From Methanobrevibacter sp. (lineage in GTDB: Archaea; Methanobacteriota; Methanobacteria; Methanobacteriales; Methanobacteriaceae): DNA of 21,882 nucleotides. The stretch spans positions 1 to 21,882 of the forward strand of contig WRMT01000008.1 in NCBI GenBank assembly GCA_009777005.1, read 5' to 3'. How positions within the stretch are numbered: position 1 is the stretch's first letter; each line of letters opens with the position of its first letter. Below are positions 14,935 to 21,882 of this stretch, in pieces. Made by a program: the position numbers and the translations under genes. The notes below the pieces were generated by a model. It was not told the DNA's origin. It ran no database searches and saw only the letters and a list, made by a program, of their open reading frames with translations.

Positions 14935-16269
14935 TTATCTCATAAATTGACCCATAAGTCTACCCATTGAACCTCCACCCATTCCTCTCTTTCCAATTCC
15001 TTTCATAGCTTTTTTGGTACTGTTGAAATATTTTAAAAGTTCTTTAACCTCTTCGTTTTTGACTCCAGAACCTTTAGCTATTCTTATTATTCTGGATTGT
15101 TTAATGATTTTTGGATCTTCCATTTCCTGATCATTCATAGAGTTCATAATTATTTTATATTTATTAATTTTATCTTCAGTCATTTGGGATGCTTCTTTTG
15201 GTATTTTACCGCCAAGACCTGGAATCATATTCATTATTTGTTTCATTGGTCCCATTTTGCCCATCATATCAAACTGGTTTTTCATATCTTTAATTGTAAA
15301 TTTACCACTTAGCATTGCATTCATGGTTTCAACAGCTACATCCTCGTTTACAACTTCTTCAGCTTTTTCAATGAGACTTTGAATATCTCCCATACCTAAG
15401 AGTCTTGATATAAATCTTGCAGGATCAAAAACTTCAAAATCATCAACTCTTTCTCCAGTACCAATAAATTTAATTGGAGCACCAATTTCAGCTACAGCTG
15501 ATAAAGCTCCTCCTCCTTTAGCTGATCCATCAAGTTTTGAAATGATTATTGATCCTACATCAGTAGATTCATTAAAAGCTTTTGCTTGTTCTTGAGCTTG
15601 CTGACCAATAGTACCATCAATTACTAAAATAGCTTCACTAGGTTCAATAACTTGGGATAAATTTTTCATTTCATCTAAAAGATCTGTTTCATCTTTATGC
15701 CTACCAGCAGTATCGAATATTATAATTTTTTGATTTTTAAATTTTTCAAGTCCTTTTTTAGCTAAATCAACTGCATCTTTGTTATCAGGATCACCATATA
15801 ATGATATATGGGTTTCTTCAGTTAGCTGTTTTAATTGCTCATATGCTGCAGGTCTCCATGTATCAGTACAAACAACAGCTGGAGAAAATCCTTTTTTTTG
15901 CAAAAATCTACAAAGTTTTCCTATTGTGGTTGTTTTACCACTACCTTGCAAACCTAAAAAAAGGATTTTATAAGGTTTAGTATTTATTTCAAGTTCATGG
16001 GCTTTTTCACCTAATAAATTAACCATTTCTTCATAAACAATGGTTATAACATGTTCTCTAGGAGTTATTCCTTTAGGAGGAGTTTCATTTAATGCCCGAT
16101 CTTCAATTTTTTTCGATAATTTTAAAACTAGCTGTATGTTTACATCTGACTGGATTAAAGCTCTTTGAATATCTTTAACAACTTCTTTAATAGTTTTTTC
16201 ATCTATTACACTCAAACCTGCTAATTTCTTCATAGTGTTTGTAAGACTTTTTCCTAGTTTTCCTAACAT
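14935..16269 (-). CDS. srp54: Signal recognition particle 54 kDa protein
   Basis: The SRP GTPase binds signal sequences and 7S RNA and delivers ribosomes to the membrane receptor FtsY. The order is N domain (1-90); G domain with P-loop GLQGSGKTTT (106-115), DTWRPAAYEQL (136-146), DTAGRHKDE (186-194), SKLDGSAKGGG (244-254) and FIGTGE (268-273); then a methionine-rich M domain (about 315-430) with MGPMKQIMNMIPG (339-351) and the RNA-binding SRIIRIAKGSG (392-402). At 444 residues it has normal length. The ATG at 16269 is preceded by AGGGGTTTAAAGT. It is the first gene of the long minus-strand series. It is divergent from hpt across a 700-bp gap. Confidence 0.98.
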   Translation of the reverse strand: MLGKLGKSLTNTMKKLAGLSVIDEKTIKEVVKDIQRALIQSDVNIQLVLKLSKKIEDRALNETPPKGITPREHVITIVYEEMVNLLGEKAHELEINTKPYKILFLGLQGSGKTTTIGKLCRFLQKKGFSPAVVCTDTWRPAAYEQLKQLTEETHISLYGDPDNKDAVDLAKKGLEKFKNQKIIIFDTAGRHKDETDLLDEMKNLSQVIEPSEAILVIDGTIGQQAQEQAKAFNESTDVGSIIISKLDGSAKGGGALSAVAEIGAPIKFIGTGERVDDFEVFDPARFISRLLGMGDIQSLIEKAEEVVNEDVAVETMNAMLSGKFTIKDMKNQFDMMGKMGPMKQIMNMIPGLGGKIPKEASQMTEDKINKYKIIMNSMNDQEMEDPKIIKQSRIIRIAKGSGVKNEEVKELLKYFNSTKKAMKGIGKRGMGGGSMGRLMGQFMR

Positions 16270-16352
16270 ACTTTAAACCCCTATGTTTTTAATAAAAAAT
16301 TCTATTAGCTTTCATCTGATTTTTTTCATTTAAAATTAATATGAAAACATTA

Positions 16353-16458
16353 TTATTAAAATAGAATTAAATTATTTATTTGATTTTGTTTATGTTGTTA
16401 ATTAATTATTAAAATGGAATTAAATTATTATATTTGATTTTGTTTATTAATTATTAAT
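16353..16458. repeat. 53-bp tandem duplication
   Basis: TTATTAAAATAGAATTAAAT at 16353 recurs as TTATTAAAATGGAATTAAAT at 16406, and both are followed by TTTGATTTTGTTTAT. The period is 53 bp with a few differences and small gaps. Confidence 0.75.
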
Positions 16459-16580
16459 TTTGTAAATTAATAATAAAATAAATATAAAAGAATAAATTAT
16501 ATAAGAATTATATATTATAAATCAGTTATCAAATTAATAAATTTAAAAATAATGAAATTTTATTAATTTTTTATCTATAT

Positions 16581-16656
16581 TTATATGATTTTGTAGTTCA
16601 TAAATAAGGAATTTTTATTTATATGATTTTGTAGTTCATAAATAAGGAATGAATTT
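16581..16656. repeat. 38-bp tandem duplication
   Basis: The unit TTATATGATTTTGTAGTTCA, ending ATAAGGAATTTTTAT in copy 1, occurs at 16581-16618 and again from 16619. It is identical over about the first 30 bases. Confidence 0.85.
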
Positions 16657-16683
16657 TTATGAATGATTTGTCTTTATTTTATT

Positions 16684-16840
16684 TATAGTCTGAAAATAAA
16701 GTTTTTAAGTAGTGATAATTTTTAAATTTATTATATTCTTTTATTTCATCAATTTAAAGAATTATAATTAATATTCTTATCTTTTAATCAATTTAAAGAA
16801 TTTAATATTTATAAAATATATTTTTTCTTTCAAGACTATA
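16684..16840. mobile_element. Family 1 MITE-like element with intact inverted ends (157 bp)
   Basis: It begins TATAGTCTGAAAATAAAG and ends TTTCTTTCAAGACTATA, so TATAGTCT and AGACTATA are perfect 8-bp inverted ends, extended by GAAA/TTTC with one gap. The head AAGTTTTTAAGTAGTGATAA matches the element at 1-248. It is the copy that best defines the family ends, and it has no coding capacity. Confidence 0.7.
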
Positions 16841-16935
16841 CTATATTAATTCACAAATTTTATTTTGATTATTGTTTAATAAATAAGTAATGATTTAAAA
16901 TTATCTATTATTTATTTTTTAATTATATTATTAAC

Positions 16936-16945
16936 TTTTTATAAT
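16936..16945 (+). promoter_or_regulatory. Possible TATA box for hpt
   Basis: TTTTTATAAT lies about 37-46 bases before the hpt ATG, a plausible place for an archaeal TATA box with a very short leader. Background AT content makes it weak. Confidence 0.25.
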
Positions 16946-16971
16946 CCGATTTTAAGTTTTTATTTATCAGC

Positions 16972-16977
16972 TGTGAT
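16972..16977 (+). promoter_or_regulatory. Ribosome binding site choosing the hpt start
   Basis: TGTGAT sits four bases before ATG at 16982 and matches the GGTGAT site used elsewhere in this window. This argues that the GTG inside it (16973) is part of the binding site and not the start. Confidence 0.55.
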
Positions 16978-16981
16978 AATA

Positions 16982-17554
16982 ATGTTAGAAGAATTGTTAA
17001 AAACATTGAAAAAATCTCCAATTGTTAAAAAAGGAGATTATAATTATTTTGTTCATCCTGTAACTGATGGTATTCCAGAAATGAAACCAGAAATTTTAAA
17101 AGAAATAGTAGCTATTTTAAAAGAAAAAGTTGATTTAAATGTGGATAAAATAGTTTGTGTTGAAGCTATGGGGATTCATTTAGCTACAGCTTTGTCATTA
17201 GGAACCAATATACCTTTTGTGGTAATTAGAAAAAGGGAGTATGGTCTTGAGGGGGAAGTTTCTGTATTTCAAAAAACAGGATATAGTGAGGACAACTTAT
17301 ATATAAACTCTATTAATGCAGGTGAAAAAATACTTTTAATAGATGATGTTGTTAGCACTGGTGGAACAATGATAGCTACACTCAAGGCACTTAAAAATAT
17401 GAATGTTAATATCACTGAAGCAATAGCTATTGTTGAAAAAGGTCAAGGCAAGGAAATTGTTGAAAAAGAAACTGGAATTCCTATTTTAACTCTTGTTAAG
17501 TTGGATGTTGTTGATGGTAAAGTTCGTATTGAGTCAACTATTGAAGATAGCTAA
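16982..17554 (+). CDS. hpt: Archaeal hypoxanthine/guanine phosphoribosyltransferase
   Basis: This purine-salvage enzyme converts hypoxanthine (and guanine) plus PRPP to IMP or GMP. The protein is 190 residues from the ATG, the normal size for the archaeal Hpt type. It shows CVEAMGIHLATALS (59-72), the substrate loop RKREYGL (84-90), and the PRPP-binding motif LLIDDVVSTGGT (118-129). A GTG three codons upstream would add MII but overlaps the ribosome binding site, so I chose the ATG. It is followed on the same strand by dph2 after a 163-bp gap built of tandem repeats. Its last codons GAAGATAGCTAA form the first unit of that repeat. Several TAGCTA palindromes lie within the gene. Confidence 0.95.
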   Translation: MLEELLKTLKKSPIVKKGDYNYFVHPVTDGIPEMKPEILKEIVAILKEKVDLNVDKIVCVEAMGIHLATALSLGTNIPFVVIRKREYGLEGEVSVFQKTGYSEDNLYINSINAGEKILLIDDVVSTGGTMIATLKALKNMNVNITEAIAIVEKGQGKEIVEKETGIPILTLVKLDVVDGKVRIESTIEDS

Positions 17555-17707
17555 TTTAAGGTTTTTTATTAATTTTTTGTTAATTGTTTGAAGATAGTTA
17601 CTTTATAGGGCTTTTCATTAATTTTTTGAGTTAATTTTTTGAAGATAGTTACTTTATAGGGTTTTTCATTAATTGATCAATTGTTGGAATATAGTTAATT
17701 CATGAGG
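17543..17707 (+). repeat. Tandem repeats of 46-51 bp spanning the hpt stop and the hpt-dph2 gap
   Basis: Units starting GAAGATAG or GAATATAG begin at 17543, 17590, 17641 and 17687. The first contains the last codons and stop of hpt, and the fourth is partial and leads into the dph2 ribosome binding site. Units 2 and 3 share TTACTTTATAGGG and TTTTTCATTAATT-like stretches. The first two complete units contain two T-runs each and the third contains one (e.g. 17562-17567, 17573-17578, 17636-17640), resembling archaeal oligo-T terminators. Confidence 0.85.
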
Positions 17708-17717
17708 TATTAAATAA

Positions 17718-18725
17718 ATGTCATTGTATGATATGGGTTTTAAAAGAGTTATTAAAAAAATTGAATCTATAAATGCTAAAAATGTGGGATTGCAGTTTCC
17801 AGAAGGTCTTAAAACTCAGGCTGTAGCTATAGCTAATGAAATCCAAAAATCAGCTAATGTTAATGTCATAATTTCGGGAGATCCTTGTTTTGGGGCTTGT
17901 GATGTTTCAGATTCTAAAATGAAGGGGTTGGTTGATTTAGTTGTTCACTATGGACATACTCCTCTTCCAATAAAATATGACATTCCAGTATTATTTATTG
18001 AAAGCTATTCTAAGGTAAAGGTTGAAAAATCATTAAATGAATCTTTAGAACTTTTGAAAAATTATTCTAAAATAGCATTAGCTACTACTACTCAACATTT
18101 ACATCTTTTAGATGAAATTAAAGATTATTTAGAAGATAATGGAAAAGAAATAGTTTTTGGTTCATCTAAAAGCACAAGAAAAGGACAAGTTTTAGGTTGT
18201 AATTTTTCATCTATAAAAAATTTAGATGCTGAAGCATACCTTTTTATTGGAAGTGGAAATTTCCACCCTTTGGGAATTCGTCTTTTTACAAAATCTACAG
18301 TTGTAATAGCTGATCCATATGCAGGAGAAGGAAGAAACATAGGTGAATTTGCAGATAAAATCCTTAATATAAGATTTGCCAGAATAACAAAATCAGAAGA
18401 AGTTAAAAAATGGGGGATATTGATTTCTTCTAAAGAAGGTCAATTTAGAATAGAATTAGCTAAAGAAATCAAAAAAATCTTAGAAGATGAAGGAATGGAG
18501 GGGTTTTTGATATTAATGGAGAATATAAGTCCAGAATCTCTTATGCCTTACATGGAATTAGAAGGATTTGTTGTTACAGCTTGTCCAAGAATAGCTATTG
18601 ATGATTCTCAAATGTATAAAAAACCGATTATAACTCCTCAAGAGCTTGAAATTGTTTTAAATAAAAGAAAATGGGAAGATTACCAATTAGATGAAATTTT
18701 ATTTCATGAAAATAAGAAATACTAA
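17718..18725 (+). CDS. dph2: 2-(3-amino-3-carboxypropyl)histidine synthase Dph2, first enzyme of diphthamide synthesis
   Basis: Archaeal Dph2 is a non-canonical radical-SAM [4Fe-4S] enzyme that transfers the 3-amino-3-carboxypropyl group of SAM to a histidine of elongation factor 2. At 335 residues the length is normal. The three cluster cysteines, one per structural repeat, are visible: SGDPCFGACD (C57, with C61 nearby), LGCNF (C161) and VTACPRIAIDD (C289). LQFPEGL (25-31), HYGHTP (77-82) and GSGNFHPLG (178-186) are further family blocks. The ATG at 17718 is preceded by GAGGTATTAAATAA. It is co-directional with hpt, but the intervening repeats with oligo-T tracts may separate their transcripts. 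Confidence 0.96.
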   Translation: MSLYDMGFKRVIKKIESINAKNVGLQFPEGLKTQAVAIANEIQKSANVNVIISGDPCFGACDVSDSKMKGLVDLVVHYGHTPLPIKYDIPVLFIESYSKVKVEKSLNESLELLKNYSKIALATTTQHLHLLDEIKDYLEDNGKEIVFGSSKSTRKGQVLGCNFSSIKNLDAEAYLFIGSGNFHPLGIRLFTKSTVVIADPYAGEGRNIGEFADKILNIRFARITKSEEVKKWGILISSKEGQFRIELAKEIKKILEDEGMEGFLILMENISPESLMPYMELEGFVVTACPRIAIDDSQMYKKPIITPQELEIVLNKRKWEDYQLDEILFHENKKY

Positions 18726-19278
18726 CTTCAATACTTGATGTGCAATATTTATGGTCAAAAAAATCTGATTATATGGATTGCAAAGCTTCAATAAATGAGA
18801 AATAAACTACACAAAAAACATAAAAACAGCTAATATTTATTATACTCAAGTACACAAATAAGCATGAAAAACAAAACAAAACAAAAATGACACAAAGGTA
18901 GTCACATAGAAACTTTTCCTCAATCTATGAGGTTGTATCACAATTATTTTTGTCCTATTACTATATAAATAAAAATTAATAATTTTTAAAAAAATTTGAA
19001 TATACAATATTTTTGGTAAGTTGTAGACTATCTTTATTCCCCTAAAGTTGATGATATGTTTCATTCATTAATAAAAGTTGTTCCTATATTTTAAAATCCC
19101 AACCTACAATAATTATATTATTTTTCATAATTAATACACTTTAAATAATAGTTAAGATATACATTAATTCAATGGTAAGTTGTAGGCTAGAGTTAATTTA
19201 TCTAACTCTTGTTCCTATTTTTTTTTAACTATAACATTATCACATTGTTATATTAAAACTTTAAAAAATAGCTAAAAA
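18726..19278. other. Intergenic region downstream of dph2
   Basis: About 550 bp with no recognised gene. It contains an imperfect direct repeat: TGGTAAGTTGTAGACTA near 19013 and TGGTAAGTTGTAGGCTA near 19173, each followed some tens of bases later by TTGTTCCTAT. Base composition near 18890-18960 is less AT-rich and may be an eroded gene, but I could not identify one. Confidence 0.4.
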
Positions 19279-19558
19279 TTATAATAATTTATGTTTATCT
19301 AAAATTTCATCCACATCTTCAAGGAATTTATCAATTGCAAATCTTATAAGGGCAGATTTAGAAATATAAGTGTCATGTTTGTTTTTTAAATCTTGAAAAA
19401 TAGCATTTATTTTATCATTCTGATCTTTTCGTATTTCATGACCTACTTCAATAAAATCAGATTCTTTCAAAAGATTTATTAAGATCTTTAATAAAACATA
19501 CTATTTTATCATTTACATCTGGTTTTAATTTAAAAGTCATTCCGAGATATTCGGTCAT
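19279..19558 (-). pseudogene. Ribbon-helix-helix protein gene with a one-base frameshift
   Basis: A good start exists: ATG at 19558 with GAGAGGAG upstream. It encodes MTEYLGMTFKLKPDVNDKIV and continues to KDLNKSFERI, where it hits TGA at about 19457. The neighbouring frame then carries SDFIEVGHEIRKDQNDKINA through ISKSALIRFAIDKFLEDVDE to a stop at 19279. Removing one base in AGAATCTG near 19460 joins both into one protein of about 92 residues. The C-terminal half looks like a CopG/Arc-type ribbon-helix-helix: a DQNDKINAIF strand/helix, then SKSALIRFAIDKFL as the second helix. Such proteins are DNA-binding regulators, often antitoxins. The downstream frame has no ribosome binding site of its own. 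Two more decayed relatives lie just upstream. Sequencing error remains possible. Confidence 0.65.
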
Positions 19559-19666
19559 AAAAAACTCCTCTCTGTTCCATTAATATTTATTCTCCCTTCT
19601 ATTTAAATTTTTTTCTAAATTATCGATTGGAATACAGTACTTTATCTTTAACTCTCTCACGCCTCT

Positions 19667-19807
19667 CTAATAAGTCATCAAATCCACATTTTCAAGAAAA
19701 TCATCAATTGCAAAACATATTATTTGAATTTTCGACCGGACAGCATGCTCATTTGAAAGTTCTGCACAAGTATTTTGTTATTTTGTCTTTTTGATCTTTC
19801 TTCAACC
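19667..19807 (-). pseudogene. Decayed second copy of the ribbon-helix-helix gene
   Basis: Reading the minus strand, LKKDQKDKITKYL in one frame and SKIQIICFAIDDFLENVDL in another match RKDQNDKINAIF and SKSALIRFAIDKFLEDVDE of the neighbouring gene. At DNA level, ATCCACATTTTCAAG and ATCATCAATTGCAAA are near-identical to 19311-19340. Frameshifts and stops between the two parts show that it is not functional. Confidence 0.6.
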
Positions 19808-19863
19808 TAAAATAAAATGAGCGAGTTCAGAGTTCTTATTATCTTTTTTAAGAAAATAAAAAA

Positions 19864-19985
19864 TTATTTCCTCATCATCATTGTTGTTTTTAAAAATTCA
19901 GTAACTGCCGATTGTAGAATCAAAGTTTTGATAATGTAAAGATTTGAGTTTCAATTATCTTTTCTAATTTTTCGTTTTGCTCATC
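19864..19985 (-). pseudogene. Decayed third copy of the ribbon-helix-helix gene
   Basis: On the minus strand DEQNEKLEKIIETQIFTLSK is read in one frame, then IKTLILQSAVTEFLK in another. These align with the strand and the second helix of the gene at 19279-19558. A frameshift separates the two parts, and no start or upstream half is visible. Divergence is greater than in the second copy. Confidence 0.45.
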
Positions 19986-20136
19986 TATTATTAAAAATTG
20001 AAAATAACTTTCTCTAGTTTTTCTTAAAAGGGAGAAATAATCCTTTATAAACTTTTGATCTTCAAAAAATCAAAAATACACGCTATTCACATGGTTTTGT
20101 ATAAAAATCAGCATAATGGATTTATTATTCCGTAAT
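19986..20136. other. Intergenic remnant region before the CAGGG element
   Basis: About 150 bp that may include the eroded 5' part of the third ribbon-helix-helix copy. No open frame or site is recognised. Confidence 0.35.
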
Positions 20137-20489
20137 CAGGGTGTCTGAAATATGTGAAAAAGTGAAGAGAGTATATTGATTATTTAACATGTTTTGAGGT
20201 GGATAAGTATTGATTTTCTAAAAGTACAAATGAATTTATTCTTAATTTTAAAAAATAATGAATAAAATGCATGAATAATGATTTAAATCATTTTTCATAA
20301 AGTCAATTTTTAGCTAATTTTAACTATATGGATTTTTATTCATTATTAAAATTAAATCTTTAAATCTTAAAATTTTATTTTAAAAGACTATACAAATTGT
20401 ACTTTTATAAAACAACTATCCAATGAACTCAAAACATGGTAAATAATACCTCATACATCTCTAATTTTTTACAATTTTCAGACACCCTG
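20137..20489. mobile_element. 353-bp MITE-like element with about 90-bp terminal inverted repeats
   Basis: The left end CAGGGTGTCTGAAATATGTG (20137) and the reverse complement of the right end, CAGGGTGTCTGAAAATTGTA (to 20489), are inverted copies. The similarity continues inward through ATTATTTAACATGTTTTGAG / ATTATTTACCATGTTTTGAG to TAAAAGTACAA, giving arms of about 90-100 bp around an AT-rich core. The first eleven bases are perfect. I see no clear target duplication beyond a single T. There is no open frame, so mobilisation would need a transposase from elsewhere. Confidence 0.85.
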
Positions 20490-20498
20490 TTAAAACTA

Positions 20499-20772
20499 TA
20501 GTGGTTTGCAAAATTAATTTAATTTTATTTAATAAATTATTGGAATCTTTAAAATATATAATTTTATTTAAATTAATTTATTTAATAAAATAAGGATAAA
20601 TATATTTTATTTTTATAAAAAATATTATTAAAAATATAAATTTTAAAATTAAATAGATTATAAGAAATTATAGCATGTTTCAATATTTTTACAGATTTTT
20701 TTAAAGACATATATTTTCCAAAAAATTTGTTCAAAATTTGGATTTTTATGAAAATAAATTTACAAACCAATA
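20499..20772. mobile_element. Family 2 MITE-like element, copy B
   Basis: It starts TATAGTGGTTTGCAAAATTA and ends AATTTACAAACCAATATA, whose reverse complement begins TATATTGGTTTGTAAATT. It aligns with 4597-4861 across its whole length at about 90% by eye, with a 12-bp insertion near 20725. It begins only ten bases after the CAGGG element and ends 26 bp before the priS stop. The small open frame at 20582-20770 falls inside it and is not a gene. Confidence 0.8.
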
Positions 20773-20797
20773 TAATTGGATAAAAGTTATTTAACCT

Positions 20798-21736
20798 TTA
20801 TTTTCTTTCATCAATAAATTTAGGAACTGCTTCTTTAAAGGGATCAAAAGTTTCTGGATTTTTTACCTCAACACATTTCATACTAACCTTAGAATGAAGT
20901 GAACTTGGAAGTCTGAGGATTCTTTTAAGATCTATTGAAACTTTAGCATCAACTGTGGTTAAATTCACTCTTGCCATTGCATTTAGTAAGTTTTTATATC
21001 TTATTGGACCAATTTGTCCTTGAAATGATCCCCACTGATTATCGTTTAAAAAATAGCTATTTTTAATTGTATCTTTCATTAGCTTGGGATTTATTCCTTC
21101 AATTTTTTCTTGACCTGTTAAATGTGAAATATTTCTTTTTACTCTTTTATTGAAAAGCTTAGTATAACCTAATGAAATTGAGTTTTTTGGAACATTAGCT
21201 CCTGTAACATATTTTACAAGTTCTCCTCGAAGTTCACTACTTGTTTCCATAATAGCTTCATCTAAAATCCTAATATGATAACCTCTTCCTGAGTAAACTA
21301 TATGGATATTTGAAAGACCTAAATCTGACTCTAATGAATCAACTAATTCTTGAACAAACTCTAAAGCTTCATTTAAACATATTTCACAAACATCCCCACA
21401 ATTACATGATCTAATTGGCATATCTTTAGCATCTACATCAAAGACAAACTCGGATTTAAGCCAATCTTCTCTTCTTCTTGGATTATTATAAAAAGCTACT
21501 GAAATATAAGCTGCAAATGGAGATTTATATTTCATAAATCGTTTAAGAATATTTTTTGATTTAAAGGTTTTATATCTATCATTAGGTCCTTTTCCATAAT
21601 GATCAAACCCAAATTCTCTTCTTTGTATTTCTTCAACTATGAATTCAGGGAGATCTTTTTCTGACCATTCTTCACGATAATATTGCCTTCTTTCTTTTAT
21701 TGTAGCTTGAGTGAAAATAAAATCACCATTAAACAT
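20798..21736 (-). CDS. priS: DNA primase small (catalytic) subunit PriS
   Basis: The catalytic subunit of the archaeal-eukaryotic primase makes RNA/DNA primers together with PriL. Numbering from the TTG at 21742: ATIKERRQYYREEW (13-26), FGFDHYGKGPNDR (44-56), catalytic FDVDAKD with D102 and D104 (101-107), zinc cysteines C113, C115, C119 and C122 in RSCNCGDVCEICL, nucleotide-binding YSGRGYHI (150-157), third acidic residue D266 in TVDAKV, and LPSSLHSKVSM (278-288). At 312-314 residues it is near the normal length. Two starts are possible, TTG at 21742 or ATG at 21736. Neither has a clear ribosome binding site, and I prefer the ATG. No PriL gene lies downstream; only mobile repeats follow. Confidence 0.95.
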   Translation of the reverse strand: MFNGDFIFTQATIKERRQYYREEWSEKDLPEFIVEEIQRREFGFDHYGKGPNDRYKTFKSKNILKRFMKYKSPFAAYISVAFYNNPRRREDWLKSEFVFDVDAKDMPIRSCNCGDVCEICLNEALEFVQELVDSLESDLGLSNIHIVYSGRGYHIRILDEAIMETSSELRGELVKYVTGANVPKNSISLGYTKLFNKRVKRNISHLTGQEKIEGINPKLMKDTIKNSYFLNDNQWGSFQGQIGPIRYKNLLNAMARVNLTTVDAKVSIDLKRILRLPSSLHSKVSMKCVEVKNPETFDPFKEAVPKFIDERK

Positions 21737-21772
21737 TCTCAATATATGTTTTTATTTGAATTAATTGATTAG

Positions 21773-21882
21773 GATTATTAAACTAAATACTTATTTTATT
21801 CTTATAAACTAAAAATTAATCAAGATTATTAAACTAAATATTTATTTATTCTTCTAAACTAAAAATTAATCAAGATATTAAA
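21773..21882. repeat. 50-51-bp tandem repeats upstream of priS, running off the window
   Basis: Units beginning GATTATTAAACTAAATA and ending AAAAATTAATCAA start at 21773 and 21824. A third starts at 21874 and is cut by the window edge. The first two differ at only a few positions. They occupy the region where the priS promoter should be. Confidence 0.85.

Larger units (their letters stand above)
16270..16683. other. Intergenic region between srp54 and hpt, srp54 side
   Basis: A gene-free, extremely AT-rich region that must contain the srp54 promoter. It is dominated by two separate tandem duplications (53 bp and 38 bp), listed individually. No gene is seen. Confidence 0.5.

Noticed and set aside
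18846..19064. Minus-strand open frame of 72 codons
   Set aside because: Low-complexity, Ile/Phe/Tyr-rich product with no recognisable domain and no ribosome binding site. It overlaps a degenerate direct repeat, so it is most likely chance in AT-rich DNA.
19279..19558. Programmed frameshift in the ribbon-helix-helix gene
   Set aside because: No strong slippery heptamer or downstream structure is seen, and two neighbouring copies are clearly decaying. Mutation is the simpler explanation.
20582..20770. Minus-strand open frame of 62 codons
   Set aside because: Lies entirely inside the family 2 element copy B, and copy A does not keep a matching frame.
20137..21882. Possible replication origin near the primase gene
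   Set aside because: AT-rich repeats and inverted repeats are present, but no origin recognition boxes and no orc1/cdc6 gene are visible. The inverted repeats are better explained as mobile elements.

Overview
The window is very AT-rich (about three quarters A+T by eye) and comes from an archaeon, almost certainly a methanogen of the order Methanobacteriales, most like Methanobrevibacter. Five things point there: archaeal information-processing genes (SRP54, L21e, RNA polymerase subunit Rpo4/F, Pus10, RsmA, Dph2 and the small primase subunit PriS), an archaeal hypoxanthine phosphoribosyltransferase, ribosome binding sites built on GGAGGTGATC, a nuclease-fused AAA ATPase family that is common in Methanobrevibacter, and the base composition. 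The species cannot be fixed from the sequence.

Layout. From 405 to 16269 every recognised gene is on the minus strand. Read in transcription order they are srp54, a short SUKH protein, a large SUKH-leucine-rich-repeat protein, pus10, rpl21e, rpoF, a DUF655 gene, an AAA ATPase/PD-(D/E)XK gene, rsmA and recQ. The series srp54, pus10, rpl21e, rpoF, DUF655, rsmA resembles a conserved archaeal translation/transcription block. Here it has been opened in two places by accessory genes: the SUKH pair between srp54 and pus10, and the ATPase between DUF655 and rsmA. On the plus strand hpt and dph2 follow. After them comes a decayed cluster of ribbon-helix-helix genes, then a cluster of mobile repeats, then priS on the minus strand at the right edge.

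The non-coding DNA is the unusual part. I can recognise three families of small non-autonomous elements with terminal inverted repeats. Family 1 has TATAGTCT ends, with two well-preserved copies and two partial or decayed ones. Family 2 has TATAGTG ends and flanking TA, with two clear copies and one decayed copy. A single 353-bp element has about 90-bp inverted arms starting CAGGGTGTCTG. Separately there are seven intergenic tandem duplications of 38-60 bp. At least two of them start inside the last codons of a gene, and one multiplies oligo-T tracts between hpt and dph2. Several genes next to these elements have odd 5' ends: recQ has no usable start codon upstream of its Q motif, and rsmA starts with TTG directly beside a family 2 element. 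The palindrome TAGCTA is also strongly over-represented.

Together the genes are mostly housekeeping: protein targeting, ribosome and tRNA modification, transcription, purine salvage, diphthamide synthesis and replication priming. The accessory cargo is immunity-like (SUKH), nuclease-like (AAA/PD-(D/E)XK), or repair-related (RecQ). No tRNA, rRNA, CRISPR array or transposase gene was found.
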